A DNA stretch of 64,000 nt from NCBI GenBank assembly GCA_016707785.1, contig JADJGZ010000006.1:143234-207233 (forward strand), given 5' to 3'. The notes beneath the pieces were generated by a model. The model made no database searches and had not been told where the DNA came from. It saw only the letters and a program-made list of their open reading frames with translations. Both the position numbers and the translations under genes were made by a program. Of this stretch, positions 1 through 9,018 are shown piece by piece (within the stretch, counting starts at the first letter, position 1; each line of letters begins with the position of its first letter). The DNA comes from Bacteroidales bacterium. Its GTDB lineage: Bacteria > Bacteroidota > Bacteroidia > Bacteroidales > UBA4417.

Positions 1-1
1 A

Positions 2-556
2 AAAAGTTTACTCTTGAATAAGGACTACAAGATTGATTATTCAAAAGCTTCAGAAAATTATAAAGAATCCATCTTAAAAAAAGGACAAGGCAACGATTTT
101 ATCAGTAATCTTCAATACCTTGACCTTCAGACTTATATGGTTGATGATATTCTCACTAAAGTGGATAGAGCCAGTATGCTGAACTCACTTGAAGTGAGAG
201 TCCCTTTACTGGATCATGTATTTGCAGAACTGAGTTTCAGGATTCCCTGGAATCTGAAATTGAAAGGGATGGAACAGAAGTATATTCTTAAAGAATCTAT
301 GGCTCCCCATCTTACCAAAAATGTGCTGAATCACCCTAAACAGGGATTTGGAGTTCCCTTGTCAGTTTGGTTTAAAGATGATCTCTCACAATATGTTAAA
401 GATACTTTATTGTCAGATAATCCTAAAATAGCTGCTTATCTTGATAAAAATGAGGTAAGGAGGATTGTGGAACATAGCTATTTTGGGAACAGGGACCTCA
501 GCAACCGTGTATGGCAGCTATTGTGCCTGGAAGAATGGATCAGGCAAAACAGCTAA
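2..556 (+). CDS. Asparagine synthetase-type amidotransferase, C-terminal fragment (cut by window edge)
   Basis: The reading frame is open from base 2, so the gene begins before the window; the TTG at 14 is only an internal codon. The 180 or so visible residues match the synthetase half of glutamine-hydrolysing asparagine synthetases: the segments DDILTKVDRASM and SLEVRVPLLDH, a Lys-rich stretch before the ATP site, and the GFGVPLSVWF block near the C terminus. These enzymes move an amide from glutamine to a carboxylate; in polysaccharide clusters the acceptor is often a sugar acid rather than aspartate. It leads a run of co-directional glycan genes, and a second full copy lies at 9978. The identity of the fold is secure; the substrate is inferred. 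Confidence 0.9.
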   Translation, partial: KSLLLNKDYKIDYSKASENYKESILKKGQGNDFISNLQYLDLQTYMVDDILTKVDRASMLNSLEVRVPLLDHVFAELSFRIPWNLKLKGMEQKYILKESMAPHLTKNVLNHPKQGFGVPLSVWFKDDLSQYVKDTLLSDNPKIAAYLDKNEVRRIVEHSYFGNRDLSNRVWQLLCLEEWIRQNS

Positions 557-667
557 ACATGAATAAGCGTGCAAAAAAACCAGCCTGATTTGAATTGTGA
601 GTTTATCCAGAAAATTATTATGCCTGATTATCTGGTGATTTACTGGTATTGATGTAGTTTTTCCTGT

Positions 668-1786
668 ATGAAGATTTGTTTTTGGGGTAATATATCTGGC
701 GCACTAAATGGGTCTACACCAGGCGGAGGTGAACTTCAGATTGCACTCCTGGCTAAAGCCCTCGTTAAATCAGGACATGAAGTTGTCATCATTGATCCAA
801 TTGTTAAGAAGGATTTTGTTTCAGAGGATGGTATAAAAGTTCTTGCAGTTCATGGTTGGAATCAAGGATTGAAGGGCTTCAGGATGATTTTTAATCGGAT
901 TCCCGGGTTATACAGGGCTTTAAAATCTCAAAAAGCTGATTATTATTATGTCAGGATGCGTTCCTACCTGCATCTGATTCCATACCTTGCCGCTTCAAAA
1001 AATAAGGCTGGGTTCATTATTGCCATTGCAAGCGACCTGGATGTAATGGGATTTATGTCGAAGTATAAATATGAATATAAATCCAGCGTTTCATTAAAGA
1101 AACTCCTCTTTGATTGTATCCCGAATGATTTGGTTTATAATTTCCTGCTAAGAAAAGCAGATTATGTTTTGATTCAACATAAAGGGCAACTTACCAATCG
1201 GCTTCAGAAATCTGGAAAAACATCAATATTCCCTAATAATATTGATTTGGACTATATTGGGAGCAGGCAACAGTCTATTGGTGATTATTATATCCATGTA
1301 GGCTCGATGAGTGTACTCAAAGGTGTTGACAACCTATTCAATATTATCAATATGGTCTCAAGAGATATCCCTTTCCTGATAGTAGGCGGAGCAAGGGATC
1401 AAAGGGCTGAACTGATACTGGAAAAATTGAAGGAGTTTCCCAATGTTTCACTGGTGGGTCGAAAGAATCATGCAGAAACTATCGATCTGATATCCAGATC
1501 TAAAGCATTAATCAATACATCCAATTTTGAGGGTTTTCCTAATACATTTCTCGAATCCTGGGCCAAAGGTATTCCGGTGATCTCATTGAACTCTAATCCC
1601 GGAAATGTGTTAAATGATTACTCGCTTGGTTTATTTAGCAATGGTGACATAAACCAGATGAAACAACAGATTGAATCAGGTGAAATAAATTCTATTGACA
1701 GGGATTCACTTATGAAATATGTCAGGGAAAACCATAATGCTGATTCAGCATCTAATCGTTTTATGAAAGTGTTAAATATACAATGA
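668..1786 (+). CDS. Glycosyltransferase, GT-B fold (family 4-like)
   Basis: This is a 372-residue predicted cytoplasmic glycosyltransferase. The N-terminal Rossmann half begins with a Gly-rich loop (TPGGGELQIALL) followed by LAKALVKSGHEV. The C-terminal half carries YIHVGSMSVLKGVDNL and the donor-binding NTSNFEGFPNTFLESWAKGIPVI segment, the E-x7-E type motif of GT4 enzymes. It probably adds one sugar to a lipid-linked polysaccharide intermediate. It sits 111 bases after the amidotransferase fragment and 38 bases before another GT4 gene, so they are likely cotranscribed. Donor and acceptor cannot be read from the sequence. Confidence 0.88.
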   Translation: MKICFWGNISGALNGSTPGGGELQIALLAKALVKSGHEVVIIDPIVKKDFVSEDGIKVLAVHGWNQGLKGFRMIFNRIPGLYRALKSQKADYYYVRMRSYLHLIPYLAASKNKAGFIIAIASDLDVMGFMSKYKYEYKSSVSLKKLLFDCIPNDLVYNFLLRKADYVLIQHKGQLTNRLQKSGKTSIFPNNIDLDYIGSRQQSIGDYYIHVGSMSVLKGVDNLFNIINMVSRDIPFLIVGGARDQRAELILEKLKEFPNVSLVGRKNHAETIDLISRSKALINTSNFEGFPNTFLESWAKGIPVISLNSNPGNVLNDYSLGLFSNGDINQMKQQIESGEINSIDRDSLMKYVRENHNADSASNRFMKVLNIQ

Positions 1787-1824
1787 ATTACCAATTTCTA
1801 TTTAAATCAGAATTGAATTAGCTA

Positions 1825-2946
1825 ATGAGAATACTGTTCGCAATTAATGGGATGCTATGTGGAGGTAAGGAACGCAGGCTGACAGAACTCATGAAAGCAT
1901 TGGTGAATATGCCTGGGATTCATTTTGAATTAGTCATTATGAATTCCGAAATCTATTACAAAGAGGTGTTGGAGCTAAATATACCCATTCATTATTTGAT
2001 CAGGAAAGGCAAAAAGGACTTTTTTATGTTTTCCCGGTTCTATTCTTTGAGTAAAAGTATTAAACCTGATGTAGTGCATTGCTGGGACAGTATGACTGCT
2101 GTTTATCTTGCCCCGGTATGCCAGATTCTCTCCATCCCATTAATCAATGGAATGGTTGTAGATACACCGGTTCAAAGGAATATTCTGAACAAACACTGGC
2201 TCAGGGCCAGGATCACATTTCCTTTTTCACAGCGCATTACCGGAAATTCAAAGGCTGGATTGGAAGCTTATCATGCTCCGGCTGATAAATCTGTGGCCAT
2301 TTATAATGGATTCAACTTTGAAAGGTTGAATAATGTCCTGGCTGAATCAGAAATAAAGAAAAAATTGAAGGTTGAAGATGCACTTTTGGTAGGAATGGTG
2401 GCTACTTTCTCCGATTATAAGGACTATAACTCCTATTTTACAGCTGCTAAAATTCTTTTGAGAAAAGGCATAAATGTGGTTTTTTGCGCTATTGGTGATA
2501 ATACAGATTCAAACAATGCTCATCAACTCATTGGTGAAGAATTCATGCCCCATTTCAGATGCCTGGGTAAAATTTCAGATGTTGAATCTTTTGTCAATGC
2601 TATGGATGTTTGTGTCCTTTCTACCTTTTCTGAAGGTATCTCAAATGCTATTTTAGAATATATGGCATTGGGAAAACCCGTAGTTGCAACACTTGGTGGT
2701 GGAACAAACGAAATAGTAATGCATAATGAAACTGGTTTTCTAGTCCCTGCTGCTAATCCAATGGCTCTTGCCGAAAAAATAGAACTTCTTCTCCTGGATA
2801 AAACACTTCGTCTTACCATGGGAAATGCAGGAAAAAATAGAGTAAGAGAGCATTTTTCAATTCAAAAAATGGTCTCAGGTTATCTGAATATTTATAATCA
2901 TTACAAAAAAGGTTCAAATTTTACCGAAAAACCCGAAAAGGCATGA
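1825..2946 (+). CDS. Glycosyltransferase family 4
   Basis: This 373-residue GT-B protein opens with MRILFAINGMLCGGKERRLTELMKAL, the usual acceptor-side Gly loop of GT4 enzymes. The C-terminal Glycos_transf_1 domain shows LVGMVATFSDYKDY and the nucleotide-sugar site STFSEGISNAILEYMALGKPVVAT. It is expected to transfer a sugar from an NDP donor at the inner face of the cytoplasmic membrane. The stop overlaps the start of the next glycosyltransferase by 4 bases, which indicates translational coupling. Specificity is unknown. Confidence 0.92.
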   Translation: MRILFAINGMLCGGKERRLTELMKALVNMPGIHFELVIMNSEIYYKEVLELNIPIHYLIRKGKKDFFMFSRFYSLSKSIKPDVVHCWDSMTAVYLAPVCQILSIPLINGMVVDTPVQRNILNKHWLRARITFPFSQRITGNSKAGLEAYHAPADKSVAIYNGFNFERLNNVLAESEIKKKLKVEDALLVGMVATFSDYKDYNSYFTAAKILLRKGINVVFCAIGDNTDSNNAHQLIGEEFMPHFRCLGKISDVESFVNAMDVCVLSTFSEGISNAILEYMALGKPVVATLGGGTNEIVMHNETGFLVPAANPMALAEKIELLLLDKTLRLTMGNAGKNRVREHFSIQKMVSGYLNIYNHYKKGSNFTEKPEKA

Positions 2947-4013
2947 AAGTCCTGGTTGTTTATCCCGGTAAAAAGGAACGTGGCGGAGTTTCAGAGCTCT
3001 ATATCATTCTGGAACCCTATATGACAGGTGTTCGTTATTTTGAGTTATTCGGCTACTTTAGAGGGAGATTCAATCTGATCGATTCCATATTGATGTTCTT
3101 TAGATTTATGGTGACCAGCTTGAATTATGATGTAATCCATCTGAACCCTTCCTTTAATAAAAGAGCATTTGTCAGGGAAGCAATCCTGATCCTGATCGGC
3201 CGGATGTGGAATAAAAAAATGGTAGTTTTTTGGCACGGCTGGACAATTGGATTTGAAGAAATAGTAAAAAGCAGTAAGTTTTATTCATGGGTGTTCAGGC
3301 ATACCTTTATGAAAACCCAGGCAAGTATAGTTTTAGGTTCTGTTTTCAAAGAAAGCCTTACAACACTAGGTTATAAGCAACCCATTTACATCGAAAAAAA
3401 TTGTGCCGATAATTCATTTTTAACCCAATACAGAGTCTCTGATCCGGAGAAAAAAATGCACGAACCTGTCCGGTTACTGTTTTTATCCAGAATTGAAAGG
3501 AATAAAGGCATTTTCGTTGCACTTGAAGCAACAAGGATACTTAACCATCAAAAACCTAATTCTGTGCAATTGACTATAGCAGGAAAAGGAACTGCACTTT
3601 CTGAATTAGAACACTTAATTCAATCGAAGTCATTGAAAAATATCAATATGGTTGGATTCGTTACTGGTAAAGAGAAACACAATCTCTTATCCGAATCTGA
3701 TATCCTGATTTTTCCATCCTTATCCGAAGGATTGCCTTTAACGGTTCTTGAAAGTATGATGTATGGTCTGCCGGTTATCTCGCGACCGGTTGGAGGCATT
3801 CCGGATGTAATTGATGAAGGCATTAATGGCTATTTAACAGACAGAAATGAGCCTGAGGTCTTTGCTGAGATTCTCCAAAATCTGATCAATAACCCATTGT
3901 TATATTCATCGATCGCAAGGAATAATATGAATGTAGCATTGCAATTCAGCCCTTTAGAGATGCAAAAAAGACTATTTTCGGTCTATCGATCAGTAATTGT
4001 TTCTACTAAATGA
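2943..4013 (+). CDS. Glycosyltransferase family 4
   Basis: This 356-residue protein starts MKVLVVYPGKKERGGVSELY, has RLLFLSRIERNKGIFVALEA at the start of the C-terminal Rossmann half, and carries the donor motif FPSLSEGLPLTVLESMMYGLPVISRPVGGIPDVI. All are hallmarks of GT4 enzymes. The gene overlaps its upstream and downstream neighbours by 4 bases each, so three or more genes here form a tightly coupled operon. It most likely adds one residue of the repeat unit. The sugar is not predictable. Confidence 0.92.
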   Translation: MKVLVVYPGKKERGGVSELYIILEPYMTGVRYFELFGYFRGRFNLIDSILMFFRFMVTSLNYDVIHLNPSFNKRAFVREAILILIGRMWNKKMVVFWHGWTIGFEEIVKSSKFYSWVFRHTFMKTQASIVLGSVFKESLTTLGYKQPIYIEKNCADNSFLTQYRVSDPEKKMHEPVRLLFLSRIERNKGIFVALEATRILNHQKPNSVQLTIAGKGTALSELEHLIQSKSLKNINMVGFVTGKEKHNLLSESDILIFPSLSEGLPLTVLESMMYGLPVISRPVGGIPDVIDEGINGYLTDRNEPEVFAEILQNLINNPLLYSSIARNNMNVALQFSPLEMQKRLFSVYRSVIVSTK

Positions 4014-5251
4014 AAAAGCAATTGAAGGATATGAAATCATCAAAGGATACACTGGTCTCTCTTATGGAAGAAGCTACGGTGAATACTTTGCATACGATTC
4101 GGAAAGCTTCCTTTCAATCATATGATCTGTTTGATGCTCTTACTAATCCTCTGATAGATACTTTAACAAAACCATTCCCTTTATTGCGCAGAATTGCCAA
4201 CCAGGTAAATTCCAGGTCACCGATCGATTTGCATTGGCTGGGAATGAAAAAAATGGTTCATACTAAAACCATCTCCGATTTACTTTGGTATCATTCACTT
4301 AAAGCGTCCTTTTCAAAAGCAGAATCAAATAATCCGGAAAATAATTCAAAGGCCATCAATCAATTCTTTGATAAGTTGGTTGGTCTAAAAATTCCTGATA
4401 AAATAGCATGGGGACTAAACTTTCCATATACAAACAGGTTTATTAGTGCCGGTGTTTTAACACCAAATTTATATAATACGGTTAATTCAGGGATTGCAAT
4501 TTGTCATGCCTACCCTTTCCTTGATCAGGAACGAAAAGCTGAATCCAGAAGGTTATTGCAAGGAATACTTGATTTTCTTGAAAATGACCTCAAATTCATC
4601 CGGGAACCCGATCGTGGTTGGTATCTTTACTATCCTGGTCAAACATATCCTACCTATAATGTCAATGCATTGGCACTTTATTTCCTGGTGATGGTTGACC
4701 GCAAAATGGAGATGGGGAATGAGGATTTACGGAGTAAAATCACAGCAATTATTCAGCTGTTGACATTGGAACAGAATCCTGATGGGAGTTGGCCATATGC
4801 CCGGTCTGATAAAGGAAAATGGGTGGATAATTTTCATACAGGTTTTACTCTGGAATCCCTTGCTTACACATCGAAATCTGGAATACGCAGTGATGCATTG
4901 GATTTAGCATTGAAGAAAGGAACAGAGTATTACATCCGGAATCTCTTCACCCGGGATTCTTATGTTACCTATTTTTCCAATGGGTCTAAGTATCCGATCG
5001 AATCCCAAACCTATGCCCAGGCTATTCAAACACTGGCTAATTTAGGGAATTGGGTTTCAATGAAAAATGATGCTTTGCTGTTTGATGTTATTAAGATTGC
5101 TCTTTCAAATCTTTATAATGGAAAAGGTGCATTCTATCATAAAAAAAACAAATATTATACGCTTAAAACTCCATATTTCCGCTGGTCTTGTACAACAATG
5201 ATTCTTGCTTTCGAGTATACAATTCAGTATTTTTCAGAAACTAGAATATGA
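4010..5251 (+). CDS. Polysaccharide-cluster protein with alpha/alpha-toroid (terpenoid cyclase-like) fold, VpsJ-like
   Basis: This 413-residue protein has no signal peptide or clear membrane segment. From about residue 120 it shows repeated paired-helix signatures, including EQNPDGSWPYA followed by WVDNFHTGFTLESL and later YPIESQTYAQAIQTL. These resemble the (alpha/alpha)6 toroids of polysaccharide-processing proteins and the VpsJ-type proteins of exopolysaccharide loci. It is coupled at both ends (4-base overlaps) to a GT4 and an acyltransferase, so its role belongs to glycan assembly or modification. I do not recognise a catalytic residue set. Function is inferred from fold resemblance and context only. 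Confidence 0.6.
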   Translation: MKKQLKDMKSSKDTLVSLMEEATVNTLHTIRKASFQSYDLFDALTNPLIDTLTKPFPLLRRIANQVNSRSPIDLHWLGMKKMVHTKTISDLLWYHSLKASFSKAESNNPENNSKAINQFFDKLVGLKIPDKIAWGLNFPYTNRFISAGVLTPNLYNTVNSGIAICHAYPFLDQERKAESRRLLQGILDFLENDLKFIREPDRGWYLYYPGQTYPTYNVNALALYFLVMVDRKMEMGNEDLRSKITAIIQLLTLEQNPDGSWPYARSDKGKWVDNFHTGFTLESLAYTSKSGIRSDALDLALKKGTEYYIRNLFTRDSYVTYFSNGSKYPIESQTYAQAIQTLANLGNWVSMKNDALLFDVIKIALSNLYNGKGAFYHKKNKYYTLKTPYFRWSCTTMILAFEYTIQYFSETRI

Positions 5252-5766
5252 TGATAGTCAAGAAGTTACTCTATTTTGTCTACATTGCTTTCATGAGATT
5301 TACTCCTGAAATCTTCAGGCCTTATGCACTGTTTTTCCCTTACCTGAGAAAGGTTCTGGTGAGATCATTCATACGAAAATGTGGAAAGGGGCTTAGGGTT
5401 AAAAGGAATGCAGATATCTCAATGTTCATCGAAATCGGGGATAATTCCGAATTGGGTACCAATTGCCTGATTCAATCCAATACCATTATCGGAGATTATG
5501 TGATAATGGGCCCCGATGTGAAGATATACACAAAAAATCACTCTTTTGCCCGCCTGGATATTCCGGTTGCATTGCAGGGAGTTAGTGCTGAAACTACACA
5601 GATTGGTAACGACGTTTGGCTTTCAGCTAATGTAATTATTACTCCCGGAGTTAAAATTGGGAATCATGTCATTGTAGGGGCAGGAGCTGTTGTTACAAAA
5701 GATATCCCTGATTATGCAATTGCTGGAGGAGTGCCTGCAAAGGTTCTTAAATACAGGAACCAATAA
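5248..5766 (+). CDS. Acyltransferase, left-handed beta-helix (hexapeptide repeat) family
   Basis: This 172-residue protein contains hexapeptide-repeat coils (EIGDNSELGTNCLIQSNTIIGDYVIMGPDV), an inserted loop with the catalytic-type His of KNHSF, and a second run ending VIVGAGAVVTKDIPDYAIAGGVPAKVLK, the classic end of WbbJ/CysE-like O-acetyltransferases. It would transfer an acetyl group from acetyl-CoA to a sugar hydroxyl. It overlaps the preceding gene by 4 bases and precedes WecB by 26 bases. The acceptor is most likely an intermediate of the same glycan. Confidence 0.9.
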   Translation: MMIVKKLLYFVYIAFMRFTPEIFRPYALFFPYLRKVLVRSFIRKCGKGLRVKRNADISMFIEIGDNSELGTNCLIQSNTIIGDYVIMGPDVKIYTKNHSFARLDIPVALQGVSAETTQIGNDVWLSANVIITPGVKIGNHVIVGAGAVVTKDIPDYAIAGGVPAKVLKYRNQ

Positions 5767-5792
5767 GAAGTAAATATTTTGAATTAAGTGAC

Positions 5793-6953
5793 ATGAAATT
5801 AATCTCAGTAGTTGGTGCCAGGCCTAATTTTATGAAGATTGCCCCTTTGATTAAGGCAATTCAGCAGCATAATATCAAAAACCCGGGGAACCCTGTTGAA
5901 CATATTCTTGTTCATACTGGCCAGCATTATGACGTCAGAATGTCTGAGGCTTTTTTTGATGCGTTAGGTATCCCTGACCCTGATATTAATCTGGAAATAG
6001 GATCCGGAAGCCATGCTGAACAATTGGGATATACAATGATCGCTTTTGAAAAAGTACTCCTGGATCACACTCCCGATTGGGTTATCGTATTGGGTGATGT
6101 AAATGCTACCCTCTCATGCTCTGTGATTGCAAAAAGACATAATATAAAAGTCTGTCATATTGAAGCCGGACTCAGGTCGGGCGATATGAGTATGCCTGAA
6201 GAGATTAACCGGTTGGTTACTGACCGACTTTCTGATTTACTGCTGACCCCGGATCTCATCTCTTCAGAAAACCTGAGAAATGAAGGTGTTGCCGACGAAA
6301 AAATAAAATTTGTCGGTAATATAATGATAGATACCCTGGAAGCAAACAGGGCTAAAGCCGAAGCGCTGAGTATTAGCCAAATTATAACGGAGAATCTTGT
6401 TCATGGAGAATCCCCGGGTACTAATTTCCCGAAAGATGGAGAATATGCTGTCATAACTTTGCATCGCCCATCCAATGTTGACTCAGAAGTGATCCTTGAA
6501 CAATTGATGAATTTTCTGCTGGATGAAGTCGCACAAAAATTTAGTATGATCTGGCCAATACATCCCAGGGCCAGAAAACAACTTAAAAATGCCGGTTTGT
6601 GGGACAAGGTAGTGAACCATCCAGCTATGATATTACTGGAACCTGTTGGCTATTTTGAAATGCTCAGATTAAATATTGGTGCAAAACTGATGCTTACTGA
6701 TTCAGGTGGGTTGCAGGAAGAATGTTGCGTATTGGGAACCCCTTGCCTCACCTTGCGATCGAACACTGAACGCCCTATAACTCTCAGAAAAAATGGGGGT
6801 GCCAGCGTACTGGTCGGAAATAATATCCAAAGAATCAGGGAAGAATATCAAAACGCTTTACAATTGAAACGTCAGCCTTCCAGACCTGAATTATGGGATG
6901 GAAAAACAGCAGAAAGAATATTGGAAGTCCTGTTAGATTCACTGAAAGCCTAG
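5793..6953 (+). CDS. wecB: UDP-N-acetylglucosamine 2-epimerase (non-hydrolysing)
   Basis: This 386-residue protein matches WecB throughout: MKLISVVGARPNFMKIAPL at the N terminus, HTGQHYD, GDVNATLS, HIEAGLRSGD followed by MPEEINR, and near the C terminus LTDSGGLQEE and TLRSNTERP. It interconverts UDP-GlcNAc and UDP-ManNAc in the cytoplasm. In this cluster the product could feed the nucleotide-sugar dehydrogenase at 11871, giving a ManNAc-uronate type donor; that pairing is an inference. Length is normal for the family. Confidence 0.95.
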   Translation: MKLISVVGARPNFMKIAPLIKAIQQHNIKNPGNPVEHILVHTGQHYDVRMSEAFFDALGIPDPDINLEIGSGSHAEQLGYTMIAFEKVLLDHTPDWVIVLGDVNATLSCSVIAKRHNIKVCHIEAGLRSGDMSMPEEINRLVTDRLSDLLLTPDLISSENLRNEGVADEKIKFVGNIMIDTLEANRAKAEALSISQIITENLVHGESPGTNFPKDGEYAVITLHRPSNVDSEVILEQLMNFLLDEVAQKFSMIWPIHPRARKQLKNAGLWDKVVNHPAMILLEPVGYFEMLRLNIGAKLMLTDSGGLQEECCVLGTPCLTLRSNTERPITLRKNGGASVLVGNNIQRIREEYQNALQLKRQPSRPELWDGKTAERILEVLLDSLKA

Positions 6954-6984
6954 AAAAAAGCATTGGATTAATTTATTCAGGTAT

Positions 6985-7998
6985 ATGAAGATTTGGCTTG
7001 ATTTTATTAATACTCCGCAAGTTTCTTTCTTTATTCCCTTTATCAGGGAATTTGAGAAAGATAACCACCAGGTATTCATTACATGCAGGGATTCAGGCAA
7101 TACAGTTGATCTTCTTAAGATTAATGGACTCAATTTTCAGATTGTTGGTGATAAAGTCAGGAAAGGGACTTTTAATAAAATCCTCTATTTTCCTGTTCGA
7201 TTGTATAAACTATTCAAGTTTGTCAAAGGTGTTCAACCAGATGTAGCTGCCAGTCAAAGTAGTTTTTATCAGCCATTTATTTCCTGGCTATTATCAGTAC
7301 CCTGTGTTTATACAAATGACAATGAACATGCAAAAGGAAACCTGATTGCATTTCCTTTTGCAACCAAAGTGGTCCTTCCGGAAGTAATGCAATCGAAAAA
7401 CTTCACAAAGAAATGGCCTTTACTGAAAAAACTTAGCTTTTACCCTAGTGTGAAAGAAGCTATATATCTATCTCAAATAAAGGATCGGAAAACTTATGCC
7501 GACAGTTCAAAAAAGGTAATATATTTCAGGCCTGAGCCATGGTCAGCACAGTATTACAAAGGGCCTGTCAATTTCTTCGATGATGCCATACTGAAACTTT
7601 CCAATGATTATTCTATCATTATTCTTCCAAGGGATGGAAATCAAAAGGAATATTATAAGCAACCTAAATTCAAATCATTGCAGGTTGCAGAAAAAGCACT
7701 TAGTTTGAATGAAATTACAATGAATTGCCTTATCTTCATAGGTGCTGGAGGATCAATGACCAGGGAACTTGCCGTGCTTGGTTTTCCTGTCATCTCAATT
7801 TATCAGGCTGAATTACTTGAAGTTGATAAATACTTAATTAATAAAGGACTCATATTGATGAACCCTAAGGTTTCATTTGAAGACATCAAGAATTTCATCG
7901 ACATTAACAGCTCAATAGAACGTGAGAATAAAACACTCAATGAAGGGTTTGAGTCCTATTCTTTGATAAAAAATTTAATCCTAACATTGAAAAAATGA
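6985..7998 (+). CDS. DUF354 family protein, GT-B glycosyltransferase-like
   Basis: This 337-residue protein begins MKIWLDFINTPQVSFFIPFI, the conserved opening of DUF354 proteins. It continues with the acceptor-domain pattern FITCRDSGNTVDLL and a C-terminal half with FIGAGGSMTRELAVLGFPVIS, similar to the donor-binding loop of WecB/MurG-type GT-B folds. DUF354 proteins occur in surface-polysaccharide loci, but no reaction is firmly established for this one. It ends 4 bases into the following oxidoreductase gene, so the two are coupled. Confidence 0.8.
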   Translation: MKIWLDFINTPQVSFFIPFIREFEKDNHQVFITCRDSGNTVDLLKINGLNFQIVGDKVRKGTFNKILYFPVRLYKLFKFVKGVQPDVAASQSSFYQPFISWLLSVPCVYTNDNEHAKGNLIAFPFATKVVLPEVMQSKNFTKKWPLLKKLSFYPSVKEAIYLSQIKDRKTYADSSKKVIYFRPEPWSAQYYKGPVNFFDDAILKLSNDYSIIILPRDGNQKEYYKQPKFKSLQVAEKALSLNEITMNCLIFIGAGGSMTRELAVLGFPVISIYQAELLEVDKYLINKGLILMNPKVSFEDIKNFIDINSSIERENKTLNEGFESYSLIKNLILTLKK

Positions 7999-9017
7999 AC
8001 AAACTAAAAGGAGCAATCCTTGGACTGGGGAAAATGGGTATATCCCATGCAGCAATTGTTGGAGCACATCCAATGGTTGATATGGTAGCCGTTTGCGACA
8101 CTTCAGCTCTGGTCCTTGAGGCCTTCCGGAAATTTAGTAAGGTAACGGCTTATTCTGACTATAAAAAAATGTTGGATACCGAGATACTTGATTTCGTTGT
8201 TGTCGCTACACCTACAAAGTTCCATTATCCAATGGTGAAATATGCTTTGGAGAAAGGAATACATGTTTTTTGTGAAAAACCTTTTACACTTAAAATAAGT
8301 GAAGGAAAGGAACTTGTTGAACTTGCCGCATCAAAAAATCTTGTCAATCAGGTGGGATTCCATAATCATTTTATAGGGACTTTCCGGGAGTTGAAGCGAT
8401 TGCTCAAAGCGAATATTTTGGGTGACCTGATTCACTTCTCAGGAGAAGCTTATGGCCCGGTAGTGACAAAAGAAAAGGGCGGAACCTGGCGGTCAGTTGC
8501 CGAAGAAGGCGGAGGATGCTTAAATGACTATGCCTCGCATGTTATTAATCTTATTCAGGAAATTATTGGAGTTCCCGAAAAAGTCCTGGGTGCTGACTTG
8601 AAAAGTGTTTACTCCAAAGGGGTGGAAGATGCTGTTTATGCGATATTGAAACTGTCAACCGGAGTAACAGGCACCCTGCTTGTAAATTGGAGTGATGAAA
8701 CATATCGCAAAATGTCCACCTCTCTTACCATCCAGGGGAAAAAAGGTAAAATTGTGTGCGACGCAACTGAAATAAAAATCTATTTAAAGGAACCCAACCT
8801 CACGGAAAACCTCGACAAAGGTTGGACCATCAGGTATATAACAGATTTTGCAATTCCTGTCAACTTTTACCTTCGCGGAGAAGAATACTCTGCACAAATT
8901 GACCATTTCGTGGAATCACTTTTAAATAAAAGGCAAAGTCAGTATAATACCTTTCACCAGGCTCATACTACTGATTATGTTATTGAAATGATCATTGCTA
9001 AAGCCAAATCCAACTGA
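7995..9017 (+). CDS. Gfo/Idh/MocA family NAD(P)-dependent sugar oxidoreductase
   Basis: This 340-residue protein starts with the Rossmann motif GAILGLGKMGISHA, followed by VATPTKFHYPMVKYALEKGIHVFCEKPF, which contains the EKP motif whose Lys is part of the catalytic site in this family. The C-terminal alpha/beta domain includes WRSVAEEGGGCLNDYASHVINL with the usual Gly-rich and Asp/His positions. It probably oxidises or reduces a nucleotide-linked sugar such as a C3 position. It overlaps DUF354 by 4 bases and is followed 1 base later by the gene at 9019. Confidence 0.9.
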   Translation: MNKLKGAILGLGKMGISHAAIVGAHPMVDMVAVCDTSALVLEAFRKFSKVTAYSDYKKMLDTEILDFVVVATPTKFHYPMVKYALEKGIHVFCEKPFTLKISEGKELVELAASKNLVNQVGFHNHFIGTFRELKRLLKANILGDLIHFSGEAYGPVVTKEKGGTWRSVAEEGGGCLNDYASHVINLIQEIIGVPEKVLGADLKSVYSKGVEDAVYAILKLSTGVTGTLLVNWSDETYRKMSTSLTIQGKKGKIVCDATEIKIYLKEPNLTENLDKGWTIRYITDFAIPVNFYLRGEEYSAQIDHFVESLLNKRQSQYNTFHQAHTTDYVIEMIIAKAKSN

Positions 9018-9018
9018 T

